Positions 11,817-21,167 of a stretch of 44,391 bases of DNA are shown here, one piece after another (the first letter of the stretch is position 1; every line of letters begins with the position of its first letter). Source of the stretch: Bryobacterales bacterium (lineage in GTDB: Bacteria > Acidobacteriota > Terriglobia > Bryobacterales > Bryobacteraceae); assembly GCA_003162425.1 (NCBI GenBank), contig PMOK01000224.1, forward strand, positions 25,250-69,640. Direction: 5' to 3'. Below the pieces are notes generated by a model. That model was not told the DNA's origin. It saw nothing but the letters and a program-made list of their open reading frames with translations, and searched no databases. A program made the translations under genes and the position numbers.

Positions 11817-13532
11817 CTACTGGCCGTTGGCGCTAAGAGTCCTACCGTAATTAACGTAGTTTATGCTCTGAATCTCTGCGTTCAGCGTGTTTTGGCTGGA
11901 TTCCAACTGGGCTACCAAAGCATCGGCAGCCTCCAGCCTCAACGAGTTGGCGTTGTGGGTTAGGGTCGCCCGGGCCTGCAGAGTGCTAATCTGACTTGCG
12001 AGATTTGTATTATCGGTGTCGATCCCGTTTTCGTCATTCCGGATGGAACCACTTAGGGGGTCGCTGATCTGCGTGAAATTGTTGGCGAACGCCGCGAAAC
12101 CGGTATTGGAAGAGCCGAAAAACTTAAATGCGTCCGACATCTGGGTACTGGAGAATCCGGGCACAACACTTGTGTCGAGACTCATTTGCCCGGTGGTATC
12201 GAACGTGATTCCCAGGTCAGACAGGCTGCGTACAGTGCTGGTGCTGGAAGCGAAGTAGCTGGAAAGCTGGCCCAAATCCTCGCTGATATCGCGGATGATC
12301 GAGTTTCCGCCTAGGGCTCCGGCGCCAGTTCCGGTTTCCTCGGTCACTTGATTGGCCAGGGCGTTGTAGGCGCTGACGAATGTCTGCAGGGCGTTGGTAA
12401 GCTGAGTGGGATCCGTGGCGAGCGAGAGATTGACTGTACTAGCGCTGCTTTTTTGCAGAGTGAACGTCACTCCGGGAATCACACTGCTGAAGACATTGGT
12501 CGCCTGGTTGGTGACATTGATAGTGCCGTTCAACGTGAAGCTGGCGCTAACGCCTTGGTTTGTATGGCTAATCAGGCTCACCGGGCTGGCGGCCGGCGTG
12601 TCGTTCAGGGTAATAGCGACCGGCCCGCCCGCTGCTACCACGCTGAGATAGTTTTGGCCACCGCTTGTGGTAATGGAGGCAGTAACGCCCGCTCCCGCTC
12701 CATTGATTGCATTCATCAAGCCCGTCAAGTTATTATTCGCGCTAATGTTGAGTGGGATAACAGAGCCCCCGCCCACTGTAAGATCCACTATGCCGCTGCC
12801 GGAAACAGCCGTGGTACCGGTGTCCGGATAACCGGCTACCGATTTTTCTGTCCCCGTGCCGTTGTTGGTAATCAGGTCCGCAGTTTGCGGGGCGGTGTTC
12901 AACGTGAGGGTGGTTGCTCCAACGTTGTTGGCTGTGATAGAGAGATAGTTGCTGCTTCCAGAGCTCAAAATGGACGCGGTAACGGGAGCTCCCGAATTGT
13001 TGATGGCGTTCTTCAACCCTGTCAAATTGTCGTTTCCGGTGATATCGAGATTGTAGGTATTGGAGCCCACCACAAGAGTGAATTTGTTCTGACCTTGTAC
13101 TCCGAGTGGTGTCGTGCTGGCGTTGGCGTAGCCGGTAAGCGACAATTCCGACGCAGCCGTCCCCAGCGTGATATTCGAGATCGTGTAATTGGCCGGCGAC
13201 GTGGCGCCAGTATTCACAACAGAGACCGTAGTCGAATCCGAACTGGTTGCCGCCAGGCCTTGTCCGGAAGCGAGCTGGCCCAGCGCCGCTACTGAGGTTG
13301 CGACTGTGGCCACCACGGGATTTAGGGCGATCAGCGCCTGCTTGGCGCTCAAATTGCTGCTCTCGGAGTTTTCGAGCGTTGTGATCGGCAATTGCGCAAT
13401 CGCATCCTCGCGCTGCAATATCGCTTGAAAATCGCTCGAATACGTGCTGATTCCTGTGAACGATTGCGTCGCTAAGGTTGATGCGGCTGATGGAGCTGAA
13501 CTCGACGAGGGGCTTGCTGCTACGGTTCCCAT
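11817..13532 (-). CDS. fliD: Flagellar filament capping protein FliD (hook-associated protein 2)
   Basis: The cap protein at the filament tip, guiding flagellin polymerisation outside the cell. The 571-residue protein has a FliD N-terminal part (FTGISTYSSDFQAILQREDAI), a Ser/Thr/Asn-rich middle with two hook-IN-type repeats (NLDITGNDNLTGLKNAINN and PLNISANNNLTGLMNAING, each followed by a VTASI..NYLS.. segment), and the FliD C-terminal part (SDLGITFDTTGQMSLD and a coiled-coil tail ending near NAEIQSINYVNYG). Composition is low in charge and Cys, as usual for exported axial proteins. No other flagellar gene is in the window. It lies 10 bases after the DegT-family gene and may be read with it. 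Confidence 0.9.
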   Translation of the reverse strand: MGTVAASPSSSSAPSAASTLATQSFTGISTYSSDFQAILQREDAIAQLPITTLENSESSNLSAKQALIALNPVVATVATSVAALGQLASGQGLAATSSDSTTVSVVNTGATSPANYTISNITLGTAASELSLTGYANASTTPLGVQGQNKFTLVVGSNTYNLDITGNDNLTGLKNAINNSGAPVTASILSSGSSNYLSITANNVGATTLTLNTAPQTADLITNNGTGTEKSVAGYPDTGTTAVSGSGIVDLTVGGGSVIPLNISANNNLTGLMNAINGAGAGVTASITTSGGQNYLSVVAAGGPVAITLNDTPAASPVSLISHTNQGVSASFTLNGTINVTNQATNVFSSVIPGVTFTLQKSSASTVNLSLATDPTQLTNALQTFVSAYNALANQVTEETGTGAGALGGNSIIRDISEDLGQLSSYFASSTSTVRSLSDLGITFDTTGQMSLDTSVVPGFSSTQMSDAFKFFGSSNTGFAAFANNFTQISDPLSGSIRNDENGIDTDNTNLASQISTLQARATLTHNANSLRLEAADALVAQLESSQNTLNAEIQSINYVNYGRTLSANGQ

Positions 13533-13542
13533 ACTGTCTTTA

Positions 13543-14673
13543 CTATCGGCGTGAGAGCAGCGTCTCTTGACCTGTTTTTCTACTTAGCCGGTGGACTTCA
13601 TGCGCCACCTGCTGCGCCTGTTCGCTACTCATATGTGGATAAAGGGGCAGACTTAAGACCGCATGCGCGCACGCCTCGGCAACCGGAAAATCGCCAGCTT
13701 TATATCTCTCATCGGTGTAAGCAGGCATAAGATGAATCGGCACCGGGTAGTGGACTGCGGTCTTGATCCCCGCGCTTTCCAACGCCTGCTGCAACTCATC
13801 GCGGCCGGAAGCTTGGATGGTGTACAGGCAATACACGTGCCGCACATTCGGAATGACGGCGGGACTCAGCACGCCCGAATCTTCTAGCAAGCGGTCGTAT
13901 TCAGCGGCTAGCTTGCGGCGCGCTTCGGTCCACTGCTCCAGCCGGCTGAGTTTCACGCGCAAGATGGCGGCTTGGAGTCCTGGCAAGCGGTAGTTGTAGC
14001 CTTTCAGAACGGGATAGTAGCGATGCTCTTCGCCCCAACTTCGAAGGCTGCGGATGGTCCGGGCATATTCGGAATTGTTGGTAGTCACCAAGCCCCCTTC
14101 ACCGGCCGCGCCGAGGTTCTTGGTGGGATAGAAGCTGAAGCATCCGATGTGGCCGATGCCTCCAGTGCGCCGGCCATGATATTCGGCGCCATGCGCTTGC
14201 GCCACGTCCTCGATTACCACTAATTTGTGCCGGCGGGCGATGTCCAGGATCGGATCCATTTCAGCGGGCTGGCCGTAAAGATGTACAGGCAGGATGGCGC
14301 GAGTGCGTTCGGTGATGGCGGCTTCGATTTGCTTGACGTCGATGTTGAATGTTCCGGGATCGATGTCGACGTATACCGGCGTTGCTCCTGTATAACCGAT
14401 AGTCGCCACGGTGGCGAAGAAGGTGAACGGAACCGTGATCACCTCGTCACCCGGTCCAATGCCGACCCCGAGCAGCGCCAGGTGCAAGGCGCTGGTGCCG
14501 GAGTTGACGCCGATAGCGTGGTCGACACCGCAATATGCCGCGAACTCTTCCTCAAACGCCTCGGTCTCGGTGCCCAGAATGAACTGGCTGCTCTCGAAAA
14601 CGCGCGCGATGGCGGCGTCGATTTCGGGCTTGAGCTCGCGATATTGTGCGGCGAGATCTAGGAGAGGGATCAC
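13543..14673 (-). CDS. DegT/DnrJ/EryC1/StrS-family sugar aminotransferase
   Basis: A 376-residue PLP enzyme that usually aminates a nucleotide-linked keto-sugar for surface glycans or glycosylated proteins. Motifs include IPLLDLAAQYRELKPEID at the start, GVNSGTSALHLAL, EDVAQAHGA, FSFYPTKNLGAAGEGG with the PLP Lys at residue 185, and YNYRLPGLQAAIL. The GTG at 14673 is preferred because the family begins right there; a further in-frame GTG at 14700 touches the adjacent repeat region. It follows a glycosyltransferase gene across a 116-base palindromic element and precedes fliD, so a role in surface or flagellar glycan is possible but inferred. Confidence 0.9.
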   Translation of the reverse strand: MIPLLDLAAQYRELKPEIDAAIARVFESSQFILGTETEAFEEEFAAYCGVDHAIGVNSGTSALHLALLGVGIGPGDEVITVPFTFFATVATIGYTGATPVYVDIDPGTFNIDVKQIEAAITERTRAILPVHLYGQPAEMDPILDIARRHKLVVIEDVAQAHGAEYHGRRTGGIGHIGCFSFYPTKNLGAAGEGGLVTTNNSEYARTIRSLRSWGEEHRYYPVLKGYNYRLPGLQAAILRVKLSRLEQWTEARRKLAAEYDRLLEDSGVLSPAVIPNVRHVYCLYTIQASGRDELQQALESAGIKTAVHYPVPIHLMPAYTDERYKAGDFPVAEACAHAVLSLPLYPHMSSEQAQQVAHEVHRLSRKTGQETLLSRR

Positions 14674-14704
14674 AGTCGAAACCCGCCCCCCCAACGGCAC
14701 TCCG

Positions 14705-14820
14705 TGTGGGGCGGACCCCCTGGTCCGCGGCCGACGCCCACGTCGGCGTGCTGATGAGTAGATCCTAAGACGAAGAGCGGGTCCAGGGGGACCCGTGCGG
14801 ACCTAGGGGTCCGCCCCACA
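14705..14820. repeat. 116-base modular palindromic element, copy 1
   Basis: The element is bounded by TGTGGGGCGGACC and its near-exact inverse at 14811-14820 (CCGCCCCACA). Inside are separate small hairpins: GCGGACC/GGTCCGC, GCCGACG/CGTCGGC, GGGTCC/GGACCC and GCGGACC/GGTCCGC. Its first 42 bases after the initial T are identical to the copy at 18094, and the middle spacer differs. No reading frame of note lies in it. It separates the glycosyltransferase and DegT genes. Confidence 0.9.
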
Positions 14821-14827
14821 ATTGAGG

Positions 14828-16009
14828 TCACACTAACAGTTCCTCGAACTTTCGCGACACTATTTCCCAAGAATAGCGCGATGCGACCATCGCCCAAGCG
14901 GCGTCGGCCATCCGGCGCCGCGCCGCGGAGTCTTCCAAAAGCGCCAGGCATCGCTCGGCGAAATCTGCTGGGGAGTCGGCGATGTGGATGTCTTCGCCGT
15001 TCCGGATATCCAGGCCTTCGGCGCCGATGGTGGTCGAGACTATTGGAATTTTAGCAGCCATTGCCTCGTAGATCTTAAGGCGCGTGCCGCTGCCGCTTCG
15101 AAGGGGAACGATAGAGGCTCGCGAGCCCCACAAGAAAGGGCGAACGTCGGAAACCGTGCCGGTCACCCGAATGCGGGAATCGTTCTCGGCGAGCCTCTGA
15201 ATGCCTGGCATAGGCCGCCGACCGGCGATGACGAGCGAGCAGTCCGGCCGCCGTTTCCGGATCAAGGGCAGGATCTGAGCAACGAACCATTTTATACCAT
15301 CGATATTCGGCAGCCAGTCCATGGCTCCGACAAATACCAGGTCAGCTGTGGGAGCCGATTCCGCGGGTCGCGCGAAATAGTCAATGTCGACGCCGGTTGG
15401 CACCCAGGCGATTCCGGGGATTCCGTAGAGCGCGCGCATGCATTGCGCATCGGCCTCTGAAACCGCGATGATTCTCTTCACCCGGCGGCAGACCTCGCCC
15501 TCATATCTCCGCATGCGGCTGTATTGGCCGCGCAAAAGGAGTTTGTGCAAAGGATTGGATGCATTTTCGGCTTGGCGTTTCCAGATGAGAGCTTCTACGT
15601 TGTGTTGAAATAGCACCACCGAATTCAGGTCCGTGAAGTTCAGTGCGGGAACCAGAAAATCGCAGACGATGCTGTCGAATCTTTCGGTTCGCTTCAACAG
15701 TTCGATCTGGCGCCGCATCCGATTCGAGCGGTAGCGTTGGATCACCAGCGGCAGCGGCGAGAGCAGGCCGGCGCAACCCTGCAGCCAAAAGGCGGGCGTG
15801 CCCTTCGGCGGCGCCCAATGGGGAATCGGGTAGGCTTTCGTACAATACTCCGAGCTTCGTTCCAAACCTCCAGGCTGCCCCGCTAGGTCCAACGCAAGAT
15901 AGTGGATCTCGTGCCTGCGGTGCAAACGCTTCAAGGTTTCGAGAGTGCGGATCTGGCCGCCCCGGTCCGTGGGATGCAGAAAATCCGACTTGACCCACAG
16001 GATTTTCAT
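14828..16009 (-). CDS. Glycosyltransferase, GT4-like, associated with surface polysaccharide
   Basis: A 393-residue GT-B-fold transferase. The N-terminal part starts MKILWVKSDFLHPTDRGGQIRT, the usual acceptor-side opening; the C-terminal part has VPTGVDIDYFARP, LVFVGAMDWLPNIDGIKWF, LVIAGRRP, and EAMAAKIPIVSTTIGAEGLD with the nucleotide-sugar-binding Glu. It resembles the glycosyltransferases accompanying exosortase/EPS loci, but no exosortase gene is visible. The ATG at 16009 overlaps the asnB stop as ATGA, showing translational coupling; longer readings into asnB are not supported. Sugar donor and acceptor are unknown. Confidence 0.9.
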   Translation of the reverse strand: MKILWVKSDFLHPTDRGGQIRTLETLKRLHRRHEIHYLALDLAGQPGGLERSSEYCTKAYPIPHWAPPKGTPAFWLQGCAGLLSPLPLVIQRYRSNRMRRQIELLKRTERFDSIVCDFLVPALNFTDLNSVVLFQHNVEALIWKRQAENASNPLHKLLLRGQYSRMRRYEGEVCRRVKRIIAVSEADAQCMRALYGIPGIAWVPTGVDIDYFARPAESAPTADLVFVGAMDWLPNIDGIKWFVAQILPLIRKRRPDCSLVIAGRRPMPGIQRLAENDSRIRVTGTVSDVRPFLWGSRASIVPLRSGSGTRLKIYEAMAAKIPIVSTTIGAEGLDIRNGEDIHIADSPADFAERCLALLEDSAARRRMADAAWAMVASRYSWEIVSRKFEELLV

Positions 16010-17946
16010 ACCGGCAGGGAAACCGGCTCCTGAGTACTCACGCCGTTCCACCAACGGTCTTTGCGCCCGGTCAGAAACAGGTCGCCCCAGAGCTGCAGAT
16101 TCAGCAGCCGCCAGATGCGATCCGTGGCGTCCTCGAAACCGGAGCGATGACGACTGATCAGCGCGTCCACTTCGCGCATGTCGAGCAGGGAAGCCAGCAG
16201 GCCATCCGGGGAACGGATCGCTGCGTAGAGCGGCTCCGCGCGTGCATCCAGCAACCAATCGCGCAGCGGCGTGGGGAAACCCATCTTTTTGCGGTAAATG
16301 ATATCGTGCGGCAGCAGACCCTTCACGGCTTTCTTGAGAACGTACTTTTGATTGCCACCGCGGATTTTGAGCCGATCCGGAATGCGAGTGGAGAATTCCA
16401 CGAACGTGTGATCCAGGAACGGCACGCGGCTTTCAATGGAGCAAGCCATGCTCATCTGATCCTGCTTCATGAGAAGTTCCACTAGATACGTCTTCTGGTC
16501 GGCGTAGAGCATGCGCGTGAGTGGTGAGGAGTCGCGTCGCGAATCCCTGTAGTGCAAATAGTTTTCGTACACCGCCCCGTGCGGCGAAGAAAGCAAACGG
16601 GCCTGCTCGGCTGCGGAAAAAGCGCAGTAGAAATTATCCAAGAAGAGCGATTCCAAACTTCCGTCACGCCCGGCAAAAGTGTGCCCCAACTTGCGGCGTA
16701 GCGATGCGCTTAAAATTGGCGAATTGGCGGCTTGGAGCCTTATGACACGCCGTAGCGCAGCCGGAACGAATCGATACGCCGCCGCGCCGCGCTGGTTGAG
16801 CAGATTCCAGTGGTAGCGCTCATAGCCGGCGAACATTTCATCGCTCCCCTCGCCGGTGAGAACCACTTTCACCTGTCCGGCCGCCAGCTTCGAAACAAAG
16901 TACAACGAGACGCTGGAGGGCCAGGCGATGGGCTCGTCCTCGTGCCAGATCAGGCGTGGCAACGCGGTGAAGAAATCATCCATCGAGACCACGGTTTCAT
17001 GATGTTCCGTTCCGATGGCGCGCGCGACGTTGGCAGCGTAGCTCAACTCGCTGAACTGCTGCTCCTGGTATCCCACCGCGAAGGTCTTGACAGGTCCCGA
17101 AGCTGATCGTTTGATGAGCGCGGCGATGGCGCTTGAATCCACGCCTCCGCTCAGAAACATGCCGAGCGGAACATCGCTCATCAATCGCATGCGCACGGTC
17201 TCTTCCAGGCGCCGGCGAGTTTCGGCGATCCAGTATTGGTCGTCGTGATTCTCCGCGACCGGCGCTGGAACATCCCAATAACTTTCGATCCTAGGCCGCG
17301 GCTCCGGCTCCCCCAGATCGAGCACCAGAAAATGGCCAGGCATCAGCTTGCGGATGTTGCGAAACAGAGTGCGTTCTTCGCTCGAATAGCCGAACGCGAG
17401 AATCTCGGGAACCAGCTCCGCTTCAAGCGTGGGTGAAATGGCCGGATGTTCGAGAAGCGCCTTGATCTCGGAGGCAAAGGCGAACAGATGACCGTCCCAG
17501 AAATAATAAAGCGGTTTGATGCCCAGGCGGTCGCGCGCGCAAAAGAGGCGTCGGTGCTGGTTGTCCCAAATGGCGTAGGCAAACATCCCGCGGAACAGCG
17601 CCAGCGAGTCCGGACCGTGCTGTTCGTAAGCGTGCAGAATGGTTTCCGTGTCCGAGCGCGAGGTGTAACAGTGGCCGGCCTGTTCGAGCGCCGGCCGAAG
17701 ATCGCCGTGGTTGAAAACTTCGCCGTTATAGGTAATCCAGAGCGTCCGCGATTCGTTGGACATGGGCTGATGGCCGCCCGCGACATCAATGATGCTGAGC
17801 CGGCGATGTCCGAGGTGGGCCCACTCGTCGTGGTAAGAACCGGAATCGTCAGGCCCGCGGTGGCGGATGGCATCCGTCATACGCGCGAGCGTAGCTTCGC
17901 AACCGGAAGCGGGCCGAGTGGTAACGAATCCAGCGATCCCGCACAT
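16006..17946 (-). CDS. asnB: Asparagine synthase (glutamine-hydrolysing)-type amidotransferase
   Basis: A 646-residue two-domain protein. The class II glutamine amidotransferase domain starts with the catalytic Cys2 (MCGIAGFV), followed by HRGPDDSGSY, GHRRLSIID and ITYNGEVFNH; the synthetase domain has the ATP pyrophosphatase loop FLSGGVDSSAIAAL and VVLTGEGSDEMFAGY. By length and context (directly upstream of and overlapping a glycosyltransferase) it may belong to the polysaccharide-associated amidotransferases rather than housekeeping asparagine synthesis; sequence alone does not decide this. The 350 bases upstream (17947-18296) hold no gene, only a long repeat and a small hairpin. Confidence 0.92.
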   Translation of the reverse strand: MCGIAGFVTTRPASGCEATLARMTDAIRHRGPDDSGSYHDEWAHLGHRRLSIIDVAGGHQPMSNESRTLWITYNGEVFNHGDLRPALEQAGHCYTSRSDTETILHAYEQHGPDSLALFRGMFAYAIWDNQHRRLFCARDRLGIKPLYYFWDGHLFAFASEIKALLEHPAISPTLEAELVPEILAFGYSSEERTLFRNIRKLMPGHFLVLDLGEPEPRPRIESYWDVPAPVAENHDDQYWIAETRRRLEETVRMRLMSDVPLGMFLSGGVDSSAIAALIKRSASGPVKTFAVGYQEQQFSELSYAANVARAIGTEHHETVVSMDDFFTALPRLIWHEDEPIAWPSSVSLYFVSKLAAGQVKVVLTGEGSDEMFAGYERYHWNLLNQRGAAAYRFVPAALRRVIRLQAANSPILSASLRRKLGHTFAGRDGSLESLFLDNFYCAFSAAEQARLLSSPHGAVYENYLHYRDSRRDSSPLTRMLYADQKTYLVELLMKQDQMSMACSIESRVPFLDHTFVEFSTRIPDRLKIRGGNQKYVLKKAVKGLLPHDIIYRKKMGFPTPLRDWLLDARAEPLYAAIRSPDGLLASLLDMREVDALISRHRSGFEDATDRIWRLLNLQLWGDLFLTGRKDRWWNGVSTQEPVSLPV

Positions 17947-18093
17947 GGTTTCAGTGTAGCGGCAAATTGCGCGGCGGTCGGCAAAACCGACACTATCAAC
18001 CTACGCTGGGGTGCCACCATGTATCGCGCGACTAGGTCTCGAAAGGTCGTTCGCACCGTCGAAAACACTTGGTCTCGGCTGGACGAATGCAAA

Positions 18094-18219
18094 GTGGGGC
18101 GGACCCCCTGGTCCGCGGCCGACGCCCACGTCGGCTTGCTTTGGTATTTGTCGAGCTTGAGGTAGCGGGTCCAGGGGGACCCGCGCGGACCAGGGGGTCC
18201 GCCCTGGGGTCCGCCCCAC
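18094..18219. repeat. 126-base modular palindromic element, copy 2
   Basis: It starts GTGGGGCGGACC and ends GGTCCGCCCCAC. The first 42 bases equal those of the copy at 14705, as does the later GGGTCCAGGGGGACCC module, while the spacer is different and the right end holds an extra partial duplication of the GGGGTCCGCC module. It fills most of the 350-base gap between the asnB start and the GH115 stop. Confidence 0.9.
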
Positions 18220-18248
18220 CCGCGGGTCGAAGGTGTTCATTCCATTGG

Positions 18249-18265
18249 ATGGGCTGCAAGCCCAT
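18249..18265. repeat. Short hairpin ATGGGCT-gca-AGCCCAT
   Basis: A perfect 7-base stem with a 3-base loop, 32 bases after the stop of the minus-strand GH115 gene. There is no T-run in either direction, so it is only a weak terminator candidate. It may be another single-hairpin module of the repeat family. Confidence 0.5.
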
Positions 18266-18296
18266 GAGATACACTCTTGTCGAACAATGCCAACAT

Positions 18297-21146
18297 TCAC
18301 CGGTGAAAACTCTCCGGAGGACCTAGGTAGCTCGGTTTGACGCCACCCAAGTCGACCACCAGCTTCTCAAGTACGATGCCCGGGTCTACCATCCAGAATT
18401 TCAACGTGTGAACTCCGGGAGCGGCCAGCACGTGCTTGGAGCGCACTTTGCGAACGCTGTCTTTCACCGAAGTCTCCCAGTCGCTTTGCGAATTATGCGC
18501 GAGGGCGTCGATGAGCTGCGGCGGCTCGCTATCGAAAGAGATCGCGTAGCGTAATCCGCGTCCTGGAGCGAAGTTGAGCGTGGGCGACAGAATCGCCTCC
18601 ACCTCGACAGGTCGGACATCGAAGAGATACATTTGATACTCGAGCACCGGCGACTTGGCGGGAGGCAGCACGCTGTCCGCGGTGACGGGAAAGATCGACA
18701 TGGCGGATAGCGTCCGGCTGTAGTCAGGGATTCGCTGCCAACTCACCGGCCCCGCATCGACCTTACGAGTGAAATGTTCCGCCTCGATCGACACATACCC
18801 CGACGTTTCGACGAAGCCTTTCAGAGACGCTCGCGACGGCTGTCTCGGTTTGAAGACGTCCACTTCGACGGCGACGGGTACGGCCCCCGCGCCTTCAATA
18901 GTGACGGAGCCTTTATTCGATCCTGTGGGGGCTTTCTCCCAATCAACGCTTACCCACAGACGTTGTTCTTTGTCAATAGAGCCGTGCGTGGTGCTGAGTA
19001 CGATCCAGGAAGCGCTCGGAATGGCGGTGAATTCGAAGTGGGCAATCCCGCGGTTGAACACATCGATGAAATGCCGCGGCTGTGTGAATGCATCGAAGGG
19101 AGGCAGCACTGGTGATGCGCCGCCGCCGGGCCATGCGTCACTCGATCCTTCTACGGCGATACCCATCGCCGCCGCCGCTGGAAGAGTGAGTTGCGTAACT
19201 GGCGGCATCGTGTTCTTCGTTGGCTCCTGCCAGTCGGTGTAGCCGATGTGCGTTTGATCCATCATGTGGTTCCACTTGCCATGGGCCAGCGTGTGATTGA
19301 AGTAGGCGCTCAGGTCCGCGTCCTCTTTAAAGAGCTGCTCGGTTCGCGCCGCCATGTCATTGGCGCTGGCACGCCCTTGAGCGAGGTAGAGGTGGTTGTT
19401 CGCCGCCGCAACATACATAGAGGTGACGATTGCATTCGCTTTTGCCGGATGTAGAACAAGTTCGAAGAACGCATCCCGCGCCTCGGCCGGCAGATCGCGC
19501 TGAATCGCCTCTGCTTTGGAAACGATGGCGTCGTAATCCGCAACGACATGGTCCGCTTCCAGGTAGTTGATGATGCTAAAGGTGCCGGGCTCCAGAAGCT
19601 CGGGCTTGCGCCGGCCGTTGTATTTTAAGGTCTTTGAAACAAGCTCGGCAATCTCCGCGGCGTGCGCCTGGCCGAACTCTCTCGCCGCCCACAACTCGGT
19701 GAACTCGGCCAGCTTCTCCTTCGGCCAGCGCGCGGGATTGCGGGCCAGGCTCAAAAAGAACTCGGTGGGAAACTCCATCGGCTTCAGGTCGCCGACGTTC
19801 ACGATCCAGATGCGATTGGCTCCGTATTCCAAGGCAAGATGCATCTGCTCCCAGACTTTCGGAATCGGATTCGTGTCAATCCACTTGTAATTGCGCGGAC
19901 CGCCGACGTAATCAAAGTGATAATAAATGCCGGCGCCGCCGCTGCGCTTTCGTTCTTCGGGTGCCGGTAGACGGCGTATGTTGCCCCAGTTGTCGTCGCA
20001 CCATAGAAGGGTCACGTCATCCGGGACGCGCATGCCTTTCTCGTAATACTCCTGGACCTCTTTATAGAGCGCCCAATCTTGCGGAACCTTGGTGACGTCG
20101 GGATTCACTTCCGATGCAATGATCTTGCGCTGATCGGCAACGATGCGCTCCAGCAACCGGGTGTTGGCCTCTTGGGACATGGGCATGTCTCCGTCGCCGC
20201 GCATGCCGAGCGTGATGATGCTTTCGTAATTCCTGTTGCGCCGAACGCCCTCCTCCCAGAAGGCGCGCAAAACTTCCTGGTTCCGGGAGTAGTCCCAGGG
20301 GCCTTTCCCGTACCGGGTCCATTCTTTTTGTGCGCGCAGCATGGGCTCATGATGCGAGGTCCCCATCACGATCCCGTATTCGTCCGCGAGTTTCGCGTTG
20401 AGGGGATCGTCGTCAGAGAAGGCGTTGTTCCACATCGCCGGCCACAGGTAGTTCGCCTTCAGGCGAAGAAGCAGCTCGAACACTTTTTCATAGAATTCGT
20501 GATTGTAGTTTCCGTATGTTGCATGGACCCAACCGCTGAGAGCAGGCGCCTCGTCGTTCAGAAAGATACCGCGGTATTTGACTGCCGGCTCTGGCTCGAC
20601 GTAACGTCCCGGCTTCACGAACAATGCGTCTCGATGCATCACGGGGACATCAGCCCAGAAGTACCAGGGCGAAACGCCGATCTGTTCCGAGACATCGTAA
20701 ATTCCATAGATCGTTCCGCGCTTGTCGCTTCCGGCGATCACCAACGCGGATCCGATACCGGGCTGCGGGTGCGGCACAATCTGAATCAGGAATGATTCCC
20801 ACTTACCCTGGATGCCGGAAACGTCGAGTCTCCGCTCGCGAATTAACCGATCGATGATCGCGTTTTTACCAATGCTTCCGGCGATGATTGTTTCGCGGGC
20901 GCCAAGATCGTGCTGCGGCGTCAGACCCGTGACGCGGCCGATGTCACGGCGCAGGGCATCGGCGGCTCTGGCGACTCCGGGAAAATCGCTCGAGTCCACG
21001 TACACCCCAGCCACGGATTTGCCATGGACAATGGGAAAGCTGCCAGGCGCCGGGCTGGTAGAGACATAGTGCTGTTGGCCTAAAGCAAATAGAGGTGCCT
21101 GTAAAAGAACAATGCAAGCCGCAATCGCCAGCGCGTCTTCAACCAC
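18297..21146 (-). CDS. GH115-family alpha-glucuronidase, secreted
   Basis: A 949-residue glycoside hydrolase matching the GH115 layout; the family removes (4-O-methyl-)glucuronic acid from xylan and arabinogalactan side chains. After a signal peptide (residues about 1-24) come an N-terminal domain (IIAGSIGKNAIID, GSDKRGTIYGIYDVSEQIGVSPWYFWADVP), the catalytic barrel (KYRGIFLNDEAPALSGW, LLLRLKANYLWPAMWNNAF, IVMGTSHHEPMLR, ITLGMRGDGDMPM, LLWCDDNWGN, GIYYHFDYVGGPRNYKW, IWIVNVGDLKPMEFP), and a C-terminal region with VSIEAEHFTRK like GH115 C-terminal domains. Start is a GTG at 21146, chosen because the signal peptide follows. It is divergent from the mannonate-dehydratase-like gene, which suits glucuronate use. 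Confidence 0.92.
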   Translation of the reverse strand: MVEDALAIAACIVLLQAPLFALGQQHYVSTSPAPGSFPIVHGKSVAGVYVDSSDFPGVARAADALRRDIGRVTGLTPQHDLGARETIIAGSIGKNAIIDRLIRERRLDVSGIQGKWESFLIQIVPHPQPGIGSALVIAGSDKRGTIYGIYDVSEQIGVSPWYFWADVPVMHRDALFVKPGRYVEPEPAVKYRGIFLNDEAPALSGWVHATYGNYNHEFYEKVFELLLRLKANYLWPAMWNNAFSDDDPLNAKLADEYGIVMGTSHHEPMLRAQKEWTRYGKGPWDYSRNQEVLRAFWEEGVRRNRNYESIITLGMRGDGDMPMSQEANTRLLERIVADQRKIIASEVNPDVTKVPQDWALYKEVQEYYEKGMRVPDDVTLLWCDDNWGNIRRLPAPEERKRSGGAGIYYHFDYVGGPRNYKWIDTNPIPKVWEQMHLALEYGANRIWIVNVGDLKPMEFPTEFFLSLARNPARWPKEKLAEFTELWAAREFGQAHAAEIAELVSKTLKYNGRRKPELLEPGTFSIINYLEADHVVADYDAIVSKAEAIQRDLPAEARDAFFELVLHPAKANAIVTSMYVAAANNHLYLAQGRASANDMAARTEQLFKEDADLSAYFNHTLAHGKWNHMMDQTHIGYTDWQEPTKNTMPPVTQLTLPAAAAMGIAVEGSSDAWPGGGASPVLPPFDAFTQPRHFIDVFNRGIAHFEFTAIPSASWIVLSTTHGSIDKEQRLWVSVDWEKAPTGSNKGSVTIEGAGAVPVAVEVDVFKPRQPSRASLKGFVETSGYVSIEAEHFTRKVDAGPVSWQRIPDYSRTLSAMSIFPVTADSVLPPAKSPVLEYQMYLFDVRPVEVEAILSPTLNFAPGRGLRYAISFDSEPPQLIDALAHNSQSDWETSVKDSVRKVRSKHVLAAPGVHTLKFWMVDPGIVLEKLVVDLGGVKPSYLGPPESFHR

Positions 21147-21167
21147 GATAATACTGATTGTGCCTCA

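Noticed and set aside
14705..14820. CRISPR array
   Set aside because: The hairpins differ from each other and there are no regular spacers between identical repeats.
16010..16258. Long N-terminal extension of the glycosyltransferase
   Set aside because: It lies within asnB in another frame; the ATGA junction and the typical GT opening at 16009 explain the start.
18094..18219. Insertion sequence end or intrinsic terminator
   Set aside because: No transposase gene, no T-run and no target duplication could be identified; the element is best described as a palindromic repeat.
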